Below, piece after piece: positions 16,195 to 25,846 of a stretch of 64,000 nt of DNA. Position numbers and translations under genes: made by a program. The notes under the pieces are model-generated. The model saw only the letters and a list, made by a program, of their open reading frames with translations, did not search any database and was not told the origin of the DNA. The DNA comes from JAAYPI01 sp036734385 (GTDB lineage Bacteria; Bacteroidota; Bacteroidia; Bacteroidales; Paludibacteraceae): NCBI GenBank assembly GCA_036734385.1, contig DAIMYQ010000001.1, positions 1-64,000 on the forward strand, written 5' to 3'. The first letter of the stretch is position 1. Each line of letters opens with the position of its first letter.

Positions 16195-18090
16195 ATGATG
16201 AAAAAGTACCTAATATTATTTTTCTTTCTTGCCTGTTTTATTGGAAAGGGAATCTCTCAAAATGAGAAAAAAGAACCTTCTGAAGGAGTTAAGGGATGGT
16301 ATATTTCAGAGGATTTTGCTTCAGAGAAAGTTGCCGATGTCGATACATTCTCTCTAAACTACCAGAACCAAACAACGCCCGTGTATAAAAAAACAATAGG
16401 AGCATCTTGGTTGGGCAACTTGGGATTGCCGGAAGAGTCGCAAATCTTTTTTGACAGGGACAAGTATAATCAGTCTCGCGAATTTATTTTTAAAAATCCT
16501 TACTTAGCCTATTATTATTCGCCGGAGGATTATTTCTTTTTTAATACAAAAACACCTTACAGCAATGTCTCATATACCTCAGGAGGTTACTCGTACAAAG
16601 AAGAAGACCATCTTTCCGGATTATTTTCAGTCAACGCAAACAAAAAATTGAATTTTACCCTTCTGGGAGATTACATTTATGGAAGAGGTGCTTACGACTC
16701 GCAATCAACTAATGATTTAAACGGAGCCTTATATGGAAGTTACCGCGGAGATAGATACTCCATTTATTTTATTGCCTCGCTCAACAATTTCAAGAACTAT
16801 GAAAATGGCGGATTAGTTAGTGATGATTTGAGTGATAACAGCATAGAAAGCTACAATCGAGAAGTTAACATGACTGAATCATGGTCTATTTTCAGGTCTT
16901 TTTATCTGTATGCGAACCAACAATACTCCATTGGATTTGAAAAGAATGATCCTAATAATTCGGAAAAGAAAATATTTGTTCCCGTAACGACCTTCGGGTA
17001 CACTGCAAAATATGAGAATAATCAAAAAAAATATTACGAAAAAAGCATAACCGACTTTTATGCCAAAAATTATTATGATAGTATTGCCACTAATGATACT
17101 TGTTCGTACCAGTTATTAAAAAACGTTGCCTCTATCTCACTCAATGAAGGTTTCCACAACTGGGCGATATTCGGCATACGTGCCTTTGCTGAATTTGATG
17201 TAGAACAAAATATGTGTTTAAATGGGGATTCAGCTCTTTCTCATACCAACGATTATTTGCTTTATGTTGGAGGAGAATTATCTCGGAAACAAGGAATCTT
17301 TCAATATGATGCGACAGGAAAATTAATGTTGTTTGGTGATAAACGAGGAGAACTTGACTTGAACGGAAATTTTGAAACAAATATTCCTTTAAACAAACAG
17401 GTATTACGTATTTCCGGAAATGGATTCATGACAAACACACCACCTTCCTTTTTCAAGGAAAGTTACTATTCAAACCATTTTATTTGGAATAACTCTTTCG
17501 ACAATATTTTTCGAACACGTGTATATGGAAATATCGCATTGCCAAACAACTATTGTGATTTTTCCGTAGGGGCAGGCTGGGAAAATATTACTAACTACGT
17601 TTATTTCAACAAAGATGCTGTACCTGAACAATACTCCGGAAACATTGAAGTTCTTAGCGGTGATGCAAAACTAAATTTAACTTTATGGAAATTCCATTTA
17701 GATAATAAAGCAACCTATCAAGTTAGTTCAGAAGATAAAATACTCCCCCTTCCAATGCTTTCTTTGTATAGTAATGTGTATGTTAAAAGTATTTTATTCA
17801 AGGTTTTACATTTTCAATTGGGAGTGGATTGCAGGTACAATACGGCTTATTATGCCAATGCCTATATGCCTGCAACTGGTCAATTTTACTTGCAAGATGA
17901 AACACGTATAGGCGATTATCCTTTAATGAATGTGTATGCTAATTTTCATCTCAAAAGAACTCGCTTTTTCCTGATGTATTATAATATCTCCGATTTGCTT
18001 TTTGATAAAAAGGAATATTTTACCGTACCAAATTATGCTCTCAATCCGGGAATGTTTAAATTCGGAATTTCATGGAACTTTTATGATTAA
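16195..18090 (+). CDS. Putative porin (outer-membrane beta-barrel)
   Basis: About 631 residues from the ATG at 16195; 16198 is equally possible. A signal peptide (KKYLILFFFLACFIGKGISQ) is followed by a short mature N terminus and a FLAYYYSPEDYFFFNTKTPYSNVSY-like stretch. Many alternating aromatic strands run to a C-terminal WNFYD, a typical barrel end. It resembles the Bacteroidota putative porin family (Putative_porin in Pfam), placing it in the outer membrane. It starts 34 bases after tgt. A TATATTTG at 16183-16190 lies only a few bases before the ATG and may be chance. A TTG at 16168 extends the frame but adds no signal-peptide sense. Confidence 0.8.
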   Translation: MMKKYLILFFFLACFIGKGISQNEKKEPSEGVKGWYISEDFASEKVADVDTFSLNYQNQTTPVYKKTIGASWLGNLGLPEESQIFFDRDKYNQSREFIFKNPYLAYYYSPEDYFFFNTKTPYSNVSYTSGGYSYKEEDHLSGLFSVNANKKLNFTLLGDYIYGRGAYDSQSTNDLNGALYGSYRGDRYSIYFIASLNNFKNYENGGLVSDDLSDNSIESYNREVNMTESWSIFRSFYLYANQQYSIGFEKNDPNNSEKKIFVPVTTFGYTAKYENNQKKYYEKSITDFYAKNYYDSIATNDTCSYQLLKNVASISLNEGFHNWAIFGIRAFAEFDVEQNMCLNGDSALSHTNDYLLYVGGELSRKQGIFQYDATGKLMLFGDKRGELDLNGNFETNIPLNKQVLRISGNGFMTNTPPSFFKESYYSNHFIWNNSFDNIFRTRVYGNIALPNNYCDFSVGAGWENITNYVYFNKDAVPEQYSGNIEVLSGDAKLNLTLWKFHLDNKATYQVSSEDKILPLPMLSLYSNVYVKSILFKVLHFQLGVDCRYNTAYYANAYMPATGQFYLQDETRIGDYPLMNVYANFHLKRTRFFLMYYNISDLLFDKKEYFTVPNYALNPGMFKFGISWNFYD

Positions 18091-18115
18091 ACCATTTTCT
18101 TAACAAACTAAAACC

Positions 18116-18922
18116 ATGAAGATCAGCCATATTATTTCTATCTGTCTTGCTATTGCTGTTTTATCTTTTAGCATTTCACTCGCTGTGATAAAAAGTTCTC
18201 GGGATTTCCGCCAAATTCAGAAAGAAGGAGTTTTACGTATTATAGTTGAAGAAAATAGCATGAGTTTTGTTATTAAAAATGACAGTAGTATAACTGGATT
18301 GCAATACAAAATGATCAAAAAATTTGCTTCTGACTTCAACCTAAAATTAGAATTTATTCATGAAACTAATTTAGATAGTGCTATCAAAATGTTACAAAAT
18401 GAAGATGTTGATATTCTAGTGTGGCATATTCCTGTTCACAATGAAATGCGAGATAGAGTAGATTTTTCGATTCCGGTATTTAAGGGTAGACAAATTCTGG
18501 TTCAACGTAAAATGCCGTCAAATGGAAAAAAACAAACCATTCGAAACCAGCTTAATTTGGCAAAAAAGACCATTTACATTCCTCTGAACTCTCCTTATAA
18601 GCAACGCATCAACAATTTAGCAAAAGAAATCGGAGATACTATTCACATTCAAGAAATAAAGAATGTAACGCCTAAGGACTTGTTCAAAATGATTAATGAG
18701 GGCAACATTGATTTCACAGTATGCGACGAATCTGTTGCAGAAATTGAAAAAAGACATTTTCCAAATCTGGATATACAAACGGCTATTAGTTTTACACAAA
18801 ACTATTCTTGGGGACTACGGAAGTCGTCTCCTGTGTTAAAAAACACGTTGAATGAATGGCTGAGTAGATACCTTGACAGCGAGGAATACAACGCACTTCA
18901 TAAAAAATACACTGAAAATTGA
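18116..18922 (+). CDS. Periplasmic solute-binding-like protein (SBP_bac_3 type), possibly membrane-anchored
   Basis: A 268-residue protein with one N-terminal hydrophobic segment (about 7-26), probably an uncleaved anchor because no cleavage motif is obvious. A bilobal type 3 binding fold follows: GVLRIIVEENSMSF, GLQYKMIKKFASDFNL, and DVDILVWHIPVHNEMRDRVDFSIP. No permease or ATPase gene is adjacent, so it may be a receptor or a shortened MltF-like protein. MltF has this domain before a lytic transglycosylase domain, and no transglycosylase domain is present here. It lies 25 bases after the porin gene and is probably co-transcribed. Confidence 0.75.
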   Translation: MKISHIISICLAIAVLSFSISLAVIKSSRDFRQIQKEGVLRIIVEENSMSFVIKNDSSITGLQYKMIKKFASDFNLKLEFIHETNLDSAIKMLQNEDVDILVWHIPVHNEMRDRVDFSIPVFKGRQILVQRKMPSNGKKQTIRNQLNLAKKTIYIPLNSPYKQRINNLAKEIGDTIHIQEIKNVTPKDLFKMINEGNIDFTVCDESVAEIEKRHFPNLDIQTAISFTQNYSWGLRKSSPVLKNTLNEWLSRYLDSEEYNALHKKYTEN

Positions 18923-18929
18923 GACCAAT

Positions 18930-19796
18930 TTATTGTGCCTTTTTGAGTAAAGCAGGATGTGCTTTGATGTATTCGATCGTTCTATTATACCCTATGTGAT
19001 AAAGTTCTTTGTAAGCATCAAAATTGAAAAGCGTATAGGTATTAGCACCATCACAACTTATATAAAAATCGCACATTGGTTTTCGCAAACGATGTGTTTC
19101 CGCGTTAGCAGCCAATGTAGAAAGCATTGCAATATCCGTCTTACTTTTAAGAACCTGGTTTTTAGGATATTCCAATACATCAACGCCAATAACAACATGG
19201 CACTTCTCTCGCAAAGGTTCTACTGGTAAATTATTTAACAATCCTCCATCTACGTAATAAGAACCATCTACAAGCTGTGCCTCAAAAACAGTTGGAATAG
19301 CAGAAGATGCACAGACATATTCTGCCAACTTGTCACCGGAATGCTTTATATTCCATTCTCCTGTATTTAAGTTAGTTACACAAACATAAAATTGCCTGTG
19401 TAAACTTTCAAAGCTATTTTGCGGAATATACTTTTTCAAAACTTTGGAAATTGATTCCATGCCGGAGAATCCCAAACTTGTCTTTGGAAATTTAAAAATA
19501 TTTGAAAGTTTATCCATCTTTTCAATGGAAATTATCTTCATGATTTGAGCCGGAGAATACCCTGCTGCATAAAATGCACCTATAATGGCACCCATACTTG
19601 CCCCTGAAACATAGTCAGGTTTAATTCCATTATCCTCCAAAGCTTGTAATACACCTATATGGGCAAACCCCAAAGCAGCTCCTCCACTCAAACAGATTCC
19701 AACAGTGTTTTTCGATTTTGCTTTATTTGTTTCAGCAACGGTTACCTGAAAAACGAGTAAAAAAAAGGCAACAAATAAGGCTGTTATTTTTCTCAT
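18930..19796 (-). CDS. Patatin-like phospholipase family protein
   Basis: A 288-residue secreted or periplasmic protein. A signal peptide (MRKITALFVAFFLLVFQVTVAE) precedes a complete patatin domain. The oxyanion motif is LSGGAALGFAHIG, the nucleophile elbow is GASMG and the catalytic aspartate is in VDGGLLNNLP. The family cleaves acyl chains from phospholipids. No C-terminal barrel is present, unlike longer two-domain patatins of Bacteroidota. An upstream ATG at 19841 adds 15 residues that spoil the signal peptide, so 19796 is chosen. It is convergent with the binding-protein gene and divergent from DUF554. Confidence 0.9.
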   Translation of the reverse strand: MRKITALFVAFFLLVFQVTVAETNKAKSKNTVGICLSGGAALGFAHIGVLQALEDNGIKPDYVSGASMGAIIGAFYAAGYSPAQIMKIISIEKMDKLSNIFKFPKTSLGFSGMESISKVLKKYIPQNSFESLHRQFYVCVTNLNTGEWNIKHSGDKLAEYVCASSAIPTVFEAQLVDGSYYVDGGLLNNLPVEPLREKCHVVIGVDVLEYPKNQVLKSKTDIAMLSTLAANAETHRLRKPMCDFYISCDGANTYTLFNFDAYKELYHIGYNRTIEYIKAHPALLKKAQ

Positions 19797-19816
19797 AATT
19801 TTTTTTATTGTAAAAA

Positions 19817-19824
19817 CAAATATA
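19817..19824 (-). promoter_or_regulatory. Probable -7 element for the patatin gene
   Basis: The minus strand reads TATATTTG about 20 bases before the ATG at 19796. The nearest TTTG is only 14 bases upstream, so the -33 element is unclear. Confidence 0.4.
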
Positions 19825-19857
19825 GAAAATTTTACCAACAAACGTGATTATTTTAAC

Positions 19858-19865
19858 TACTTTTG
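19858..19865 (+). promoter_or_regulatory. Probable -7 element for the DUF554 gene
   Basis: TACTTTTG lies 26 bases before the ATG at 19892, back to back with the patatin -7 element. No -33 element is evident. Confidence 0.4.
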
Positions 19866-19891
19866 CTTTCAAATCTGTAAAAAAAACATCT

Positions 19892-20578
19892 ATGATAGGT
19901 ACTCTCGTCAACGCTTCTGCTATAATTGTTGGTGGAAGTATTGGTCTGCTCCTCAAAAAAAACTTTCCGGAAAAGTACATTTCCATCTACTTTCAAGCAG
20001 TCGGGCTATTTACCATCTTGTTAGGAGTAAAGATGGCTTTGGCTGTTTCATTTCCCATCCTTATGGTATTCAGCCTAATATGTGGAGGCTTGGTAGGCGA
20101 ATTTTTTGACCTTGAAGGGAAGACAGAAAAATTCGGAAATTGGCTAAAAAGGAAATTACATCTTAATAATGAACACTTTACAGAAGGATTGGTAACGGCA
20201 TTTCTTTTATTCTGTATGGGGTCAATGTCTGTTATCGGAGCAATTGAAGAGGGGTTCGGCAAAACATCCGATTTACTTTTAACCAAATCATTAATGGATG
20301 GATTCTCTGCCCTTATGTTAGCTTCGGCTTTTGGCATAGGTGTCTTGTTTTCTTCCATTCCGCTATTGCTGTTTCAGGGAGGCATAACCATATTTGTTTG
20401 GGTTTTTGCCAAAGATATTCCAATTGAATATATAAATGAATTAACCGCTGTAGGAGGCGTTTTACTTATTGGTTTGAGTATTAATATATTGGAAATAAAG
20501 AAATTACGAATCATTAACCTTTTACCATCCCTACTCTTTGTTTGTTTATTTATGTACATCCGTTCTTTTTTTGCTTAA
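19892..20578 (+). CDS. DUF554 family membrane protein
   Basis: A 228-residue integral membrane protein. It begins MIGTLVNASAIIVGGSIGLLL, the characteristic DUF554 start, and has about six or seven hydrophobic segments. Conserved family motifs include CMGSMSVIGAIEEG and a DGFSALMLAS segment. The E. coli relative is YdfK/YqgA. Function is unknown; a small-molecule transport role is only a guess. An ATG at 19844 is in frame but lies upstream of the -7 element. The tex gene starts 3 bases after the stop, so the two are co-transcribed. Confidence 0.87.
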   Translation: MIGTLVNASAIIVGGSIGLLLKKNFPEKYISIYFQAVGLFTILLGVKMALAVSFPILMVFSLICGGLVGEFFDLEGKTEKFGNWLKRKLHLNNEHFTEGLVTAFLLFCMGSMSVIGAIEEGFGKTSDLLLTKSLMDGFSALMLASAFGIGVLFSSIPLLLFQGGITIFVWVFAKDIPIEYINELTAVGGVLLIGLSINILEIKKLRIINLLPSLLFVCLFMYIRSFFA

Positions 20579-20581
20579 AAT

Positions 20582-22723
20582 ATGCATACTACCATAATCA
20601 CTCTTATTTCAAGAGAGTTTTCTATTTCAGAAAAACAAGTAAAAAATACGCTTGAATTACTCCTTGCCGGAAGCACTATTCCTTTTATCAGTCGTTACAG
20701 GAAAGAAGCTACAGGGGCTTTGGATGAAGTACAAGTTGGTAACATTAAAGATGGGTATGACAAATTTACCGAAATAGAAAAACGTAAAGAAACCATCCTA
20801 AAGACCATTCAAGAACAAGATAAACTAACATCTGATTTAGAGCAAAAAATAAAAGAATGCTGGGATATTACCGAATTAGAAGACATTTACTTACCATACA
20901 AACCGAAACGAAAAACACGCGGTGAAGCAGCAAGAGAGAAAGGATTGGAACCACTTGCAAAAATTATCATGAGTCAATATGAAAACAACATTCAAAATCG
21001 GGCGAACTCATTCGTAAATGGCGATGTCAAAGATGTCAAAGAAGCATTAAAGGGTGCACAAGATATTATTGCTGAGTGGATTAATGAAAGTACAGTCGCA
21101 AGAAACAATATTCGACAAGTATTCATAAGAGATGCTTATATCTCAGCCACCGTTATTAAAGGAAAAGAGGAAGAAGGAAATAAATATCAAGATTATTTTC
21201 ATGTAGATGAACCTTTACAAAAATGCAGTTCTCACCGATTATTGGCTATTCGAAGAGGAGAAACGGAAGGGTTTTTGAAAGTTAGCATTAGTCCGAGAGA
21301 TGAGGAGAAATGTATTCAAAAATTGGATGCTATTTTTGTAAAAAACACAACAGAATGCTCACAACTTGTTGCAGAAGCTGCTAAAGACAGCTATAAAAGA
21401 TTACTAAAGCCTTCTATTGAGACCGAATTTGCAACAGAAAGTAAATTAAAAGCAGATGCAGAAGCTATACGAGTTTTCGCTGAAAATTTGCGACAATTGC
21501 TATTAGCTCCTCCATTAGGACAAAAACGTGTTTTGGCAATAGACCCCGGTTATAGAACAGGTTGTAAAGTCATTTGTTTGGATGCCCAAGGTAACCTGGT
21601 ACACAACGAGACGATTTATCCACATCCACCGCAAAATGACACGGCACAAGCGACTCGTAAAATACAAAAAATGGTAGAAGCCTATCAAATAGAATCAATT
21701 GCTATAGGAAATGGAACAGCTGGTAGAGAAACTGAACATTTTATACAAAACATTCGTTACGACCGTGATGTAAAAGTGTTTGTAGTAAGTGAAAATGGAG
21801 CATCTATTTATTCAGCCTCAAAAATTGCCCGAGAAGAATTTCCTACATATGATGTTACCGTTCGGGGAGCTGTTTCTATTGGAAGAAGATTGATGGATCC
21901 ATTAGCGGAATTAGTAAAAATAGACCCGAAATCAATTGGTGTTGGTCAATATCAACATGACGTGGATCAAACAAAATTGAAGGATTCGTTGGATAAAACC
22001 ATCGAAAGTGTGGTAAACTTAGTAGGTGTCAACCTAAACACAGCCAGCAAATATTTATTGACGTACATTTCAGGGTTAGGACCAACATTGGCTCAAAACA
22101 TTGTTGATTTTAGAACTCAAAATGGTGAATTTCATTCAAGAAAAGACCTTTTAAAAGTTCCAAGAATGGGAGAAAAGGCATTCGAACAATGTGCAGGTTT
22201 TTTACGAATTGCTAATGCTGCAAATCCATTAGACAATTCTGCAGTGCACCCGGAAAGCTATTATATAGTAGAAAAAATGGCTAACGATTTGAAGTGCAAT
22301 GTTGAGGATTTAATCAACAAGAAAGAACTTCAACAATCGTTGCATCCTGAAAAATATACGGACGAGAAAATAGGTGTACTCACCATTCAAGATATTTTGA
22401 AAGAATTGGAAAAACCGGGCAGAGACCCTCGACAAGCCATTAAAGTTTTTGAATTTGACCCCAGTATAAAAAAAATAGAAGACTTACGTATAGGAATGAT
22501 TCTCAACGGAATAGTAACCAACATCACCAATTTTGGAGCATTCGTAGACATCGGTATTAAAGAAAATGGTTTAGTCCATATTTCACAAATGGCAGAAAGT
22601 TATGTTTCCAATCCGACAGGTTTAGTATCCATGCACCAACATATTCAGGTAAAAATACTTGAGATCGATCTTTCTAAAAAAAGGATACAACTTTCGATGA
22701 GATTAAGTGAAAATCAGAATTAA
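20582..22723 (+). CDS. tex: Tex-family nucleic-acid-binding transcription accessory protein
   Basis: A 713-residue protein with the standard Tex order. The N-terminal helical domain contains PFISRYRKEATGALDE. A YqgF/RNase H-like domain includes LAIDPGYRTG (Asp321). Helix-hairpin-helix motifs follow at about 490-550 (YISGLGPTLAQNIV and LLKVPRMGEKAF). A C-terminal S1 RNA-binding domain spans about 639-708 (NGIVTNITNFGAFVDIG). Tex binds RNA and structured nucleic acid and influences transcription. The role is general, and nothing here links it specifically to its neighbours. Confidence 0.95.
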   Translation: MHTTIITLISREFSISEKQVKNTLELLLAGSTIPFISRYRKEATGALDEVQVGNIKDGYDKFTEIEKRKETILKTIQEQDKLTSDLEQKIKECWDITELEDIYLPYKPKRKTRGEAAREKGLEPLAKIIMSQYENNIQNRANSFVNGDVKDVKEALKGAQDIIAEWINESTVARNNIRQVFIRDAYISATVIKGKEEEGNKYQDYFHVDEPLQKCSSHRLLAIRRGETEGFLKVSISPRDEEKCIQKLDAIFVKNTTECSQLVAEAAKDSYKRLLKPSIETEFATESKLKADAEAIRVFAENLRQLLLAPPLGQKRVLAIDPGYRTGCKVICLDAQGNLVHNETIYPHPPQNDTAQATRKIQKMVEAYQIESIAIGNGTAGRETEHFIQNIRYDRDVKVFVVSENGASIYSASKIAREEFPTYDVTVRGAVSIGRRLMDPLAELVKIDPKSIGVGQYQHDVDQTKLKDSLDKTIESVVNLVGVNLNTASKYLLTYISGLGPTLAQNIVDFRTQNGEFHSRKDLLKVPRMGEKAFEQCAGFLRIANAANPLDNSAVHPESYYIVEKMANDLKCNVEDLINKKELQQSLHPEKYTDEKIGVLTIQDILKELEKPGRDPRQAIKVFEFDPSIKKIEDLRIGMILNGIVTNITNFGAFVDIGIKENGLVHISQMAESYVSNPTGLVSMHQHIQVKILEIDLSKKRIQLSMRLSENQN

Positions 22724-22740
22724 AAATTATTTGGCAACGA

Positions 22741-23733
22741 TTATTTAAACTGTTCAAAACTCACAGGCACTTTATTCAAAGCGTCTTCTTCTCGTTGCAT
22801 CTTTTTTGTATATATAGCAATAATGTAATATGGTTTGGGAATAACTTTATATTCTTTGCTCGTGTTTTTGATTTCACTATCTAAATATAATTTTGATTCA
22901 ATCGAAGAAAAATATTGTGAATTGACCTTTTTATTTTTAGTGGTTGTTTTCATATAAAATTTATACTTACATTCAGAAATATAATAACTCTGTCCGATTT
23001 TATCATACTTAATATGACTGCTTGTAATCCATGTATTATAGTAAAAACCTTGATTTGATACCACATCTCGTAAAATTGAAGAAGTCTGTGTTTTTATATT
23101 GGAATCGGTTCCTAAATTTCTTTCCGCTTCAATAATAATATTATTNNNNNNNNNNNNNNNNNNNNNNNNNNNNNNNNNNNNNNNNNNNNNNNNNNNNNNN
23201 NNNNNNNNNNNNNNNNNNNNNNNNNNNNNNNNNNNNNNNNNNNNNACTAATAAATTACCATTACTTTTAAAAGCATATCCATTTGAGTCAGTCAATGTAT
23301 ACGTTTCATACTTATAGGCTAACGTTTTTTCTATTGTTTGGTAATGTTGAGACTTCTGTTCTGCAATTCTATTTAGAACTCTTTTTATCCATGCCGGCTC
23401 ACTATTACTAACAACCACCTCATCTAACATAACAGTTGTTGGCATTAAATGAATTGTATCACTCAAATCCGATTTTTTAATTTCAGATTTTTCATAATTC
23501 ATATGGACAAAAAACAGTGTTTGAAAAGGAAAATCAATAGAAAACTCTCCTTTTTCATCACTCATGGTTCCAAATGTTTTATTTCCATTCGTTGTGTATA
23601 TGCTTACATATGGAATTGGTTGACGCGATTCTTTATCAACGAGGATGCCCTTAGTGTGTGCCAATAATAATTGCCCGGTCACTATTAGGAACATAGATGA
23701 CAGCAATATGGTTTTTTGTTTCGTTGATTTCAC
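22741..23733 (-). CDS. Surface protein with carboxypeptidase-like regulatory domain, interrupted by an assembly gap
   Basis: A signal peptide (about residues 1-26) is followed by a carboxypeptidase-D regulatory-like domain at about 27-110 (GILVDKESRQPIPYVSIYTTNG, then GTMSDEKGEFSIDFP). This module is common at the N terminus of Bacteroidota outer-membrane proteins. It ends with LDEVVVSN, like the start of TonB-box or DUF-type extensions. 100 N interrupt the middle. The two flanks share one frame across the placeholder, which may be coincidence, so the true length is unknown. The C-terminal part is basic and strand-rich and matches nothing I recognise. It could be a short or truncated member of the family. 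Confidence 0.6.
   Translation of the reverse strand: MKSTKQKTILLSSMFLIVTGQLLLAHTKGILVDKESRQPIPYVSIYTTNGNKTFGTMSDEKGEFSIDFPFQTLFFVHMNYEKSEIKKSDLSDTIHLMPTTVMLDEVVVSNSEPAWIKRVLNRIAEQKSQHYQTIEKTLAYKYETYTLTDSNGYAFKSNGNLLXXXXXXXXXXXXXXXXXXXXXXXXXXXXXXXXXXNNIIIEAERNLGTDSNIKTQTSSILRDVVSNQGFYYNTWITSSHIKYDKIGQSYYISECKYKFYMKTTTKNKKVNSQYFSSIESKLYLDSEIKNTSKEYKVIPKPYYIIAIYTKKMQREEDALNKVPVSFEQFK
23146..23245. other. Assembly gap of 100 N
   Basis: Exactly 100 N, a scaffold placeholder and not a measured length, inside the carboxypeptidase-regulatory-domain gene. Confidence 0.97.
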
Positions 23734-23812
23734 AACAATCTATCTACCATGTAATTACGAAAAAAATGTTAGAGAATAACTATTTGATGACTATTATTTG
23801 TCAAAAAATGGA

Positions 23813-24682
23813 TTATTTGACCTGTTCGATAGTATAACCTTTACCTTGCAATTTTTTTAGCAATCCATCAGGTCCATACAAATGTGCTAATCCGACAACC
23901 ATAAATTCTATCGGTTCATCAGTTAAATAAGATTCAATTTTGGTAAACCAATTGTCATTTCTTTCAATCAGCAAAGAATTATAGACAGTGGGGAAAGCTT
24001 CTTTGGTTGCTTTCATTTGTTTTTCAGTTTCATCCGAAGTTCCTCTTCTCCAATCCGTAACAAGAAAAAGCAAGTCCTTTTCGGTATTCTCTAAATCCTT
24101 GAGAGAATATAAAACAAATTCGTTTTCATATCCTTCTCCCATTCCAAGCAATACACTTATTTGGTAGTCAACCGTTTCGAGAAATTCGATTTTCTTACCA
24201 GCCTCTTTAGCCTTAGAAAAATAATATGCATCAACACCTTCGGGAGAAAAGCCAAGTTGCTGTAATTGCCCCACACTAAGAATAGAAATAACCATAGACG
24301 GCTTAAACTTTTTCAATCGCTCCATTGGCAAAGAATACTGTTCAGCCTTTTCTGTCAACAACTTATATGTTTCGGGAGCTAATACAGATTGTAAGGTGTT
24401 AGTATCTGTAAATATTGCCTTTGCCATCATTTTTTTTACGGTAGCTGGGGTTGACATTTCTCCCAAATCCGTTTCCAAAATAAGCTTATCCGATTTTTCA
24501 AAAGCCGTTTCATATTCTAATGGCAAAGGATAATCCGAAGGTCGTAAAAAATGAATACTTCCAGCCAAATACAAAGTATTTTCGCCTTTGCTTACTTTCC
24601 AAACAGAGGATTGGGAAAAGCAAAAACCAACAGAAACTATACCGGCAACAAGTAAAGCAATACGTTTTTTTACTAAAAACAT
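23813..24682 (-). CDS. TraB/GumN family protein
   Basis: A 289-residue protein with a signal peptide (about 1-23, ending FCFSQ). The mature protein starts SSVWKVSKGENTLYLAGSIHFL, the typical TraB/GumN opening with a conserved GSIH. ILETDLGEM and a late VVGLAHLYGPDGL follow, giving the paired acidic and histidine motifs of the fold. Members are proposed metal-dependent proteases or hydrolases; the substrate is unknown. It lies 6 bases after the aminotransferase gene, so it belongs to the prfC-led minus-strand operon. Confidence 0.88.
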   Translation of the reverse strand: MFLVKKRIALLVAGIVSVGFCFSQSSVWKVSKGENTLYLAGSIHFLRPSDYPLPLEYETAFEKSDKLILETDLGEMSTPATVKKMMAKAIFTDTNTLQSVLAPETYKLLTEKAEQYSLPMERLKKFKPSMVISILSVGQLQQLGFSPEGVDAYYFSKAKEAGKKIEFLETVDYQISVLLGMGEGYENEFVLYSLKDLENTEKDLLFLVTDWRRGTSDETEKQMKATKEAFPTVYNSLLIERNDNWFTKIESYLTDEPIEFMVVGLAHLYGPDGLLKKLQGKGYTIEQVK

Positions 24683-24688
24683 CCGATT

Positions 24689-25834
24689 TTATTTTGGTTG
24701 AATGGTTTGTAAATATTTTTCCAATCTGTCCATTCCCTCTTTGATATTTTCCATCGAATTGGCGTAAGAAAACCGTACAAACCCCTCTCCTGCGATACCA
24801 AAATCAATGCCGGGAGTAATTCCTACATGAGCATTTTCTAAAACATCAAAAGAAAACTTGTAACTGTTTTTGGTGAACTTACGTGCATCACAAAAAATGT
24901 AAAACGCCCCTTGTGGTTCCGAATAAATAACAAATCCCATTGCTTTTAGACGTTCCACCATATACAAACGACGTTCGTTATAAGTAGCATTCATTTTCTG
25001 CACATCTTTCTGTGCAGAGCGTAATGCGACAATACCCCCACGTTGGGCACAGCTAGGGGCACAGATAAACAGATTTTGTTGCAATATTTGAAGCGAACGC
25101 ATATGCTCCTTAGGAGCAATAAGGTAACCCAGACGCAAACCGGTCATGGCAAAACGCTTGGAAAACCCATTGATAACAAATGCCTTATCCGTAAATTCCA
25201 AAATACTTTTTGCCCTTCCTTCGTACGTTAGTCCATGATAAATTTCATCGGAGATGATAGGAATATTTAACCTTGACAGTTCTGTAAAAACAGAGTCATG
25301 TATTAAATTTCCGACCGGGTTCATCGGAGAATTAACAATGATGGCACGGGTACGTTGGGTAATGGATTTTTTTATATCCTCCATATTGTACTGAAAATTA
25401 TTTTCAGGCTTTAGAGGCACAAATACCGGATTAGCTTGGCATGCCAATGTGAAATTTCGATAGCAAGGATAACCAGGATTAGACATAATAATTTCAGCGT
25501 CATTATCGCACAAGAGCATTAGTGCCAACAATATAGCAGGAGAAGAACCGGAAGTAACCACAATGCAATCGGGGTCAACTGTCACATCGTACTCTTTTTT
25601 ATAAAACCGAGCTATTTCTTCTCGCAGCTCAGGGTCTCCCAATGAGTGGGTATAATGTGTAATTCCTTGATTATAGGCATCTTTTATAGCCTTCGTAATA
25701 CATGAAGGTGTATTAAAATCAGGTTCTCCTACTTCCAAATGAATAATATGGGCACCTTTGCGTTCCATTTCATTTGCTTTTTCTAAGACATCCATTACGA
25801 TAAAGGGTGTCATTTGCTTTACGAGAGGGTTCAA
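24689..25834 (-). CDS. Class I/II pyridoxal-phosphate aminotransferase
   Basis: A 381-residue fold-type I aminotransferase. HLEVGEPDF lies near the start. NSPMNPVGN holds the cofactor-contacting asparagine, and SDEIYHGLTY the aspartate and tyrosine. The Schiff-base lysine is K226 in SKRFAMTGLRLGY. The C-terminal arginine region includes GEGFVRFSYA. It resembles AspC/AlaT-like enzymes, but the amino-acid substrate cannot be read from sequence. It sits 12 bases after the cvfB-like gene. Confidence 0.9.
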   Translation of the reverse strand: MNPLVKQMTPFIVMDVLEKANEMERKGAHIIHLEVGEPDFNTPSCITKAIKDAYNQGITHYTHSLGDPELREEIARFYKKEYDVTVDPDCIVVTSGSSPAILLALMLLCDNDAEIIMSNPGYPCYRNFTLACQANPVFVPLKPENNFQYNMEDIKKSITQRTRAIIVNSPMNPVGNLIHDSVFTELSRLNIPIISDEIYHGLTYEGRAKSILEFTDKAFVINGFSKRFAMTGLRLGYLIAPKEHMRSLQILQQNLFICAPSCAQRGGIVALRSAQKDVQKMNATYNERRLYMVERLKAMGFVIYSEPQGAFYIFCDARKFTKNSYKFSFDVLENAHVGITPGIDFGIAGEGFVRFSYANSMENIKEGMDRLEKYLQTIQPK

Positions 25835-25846
25835 TGTATTCTAAAT

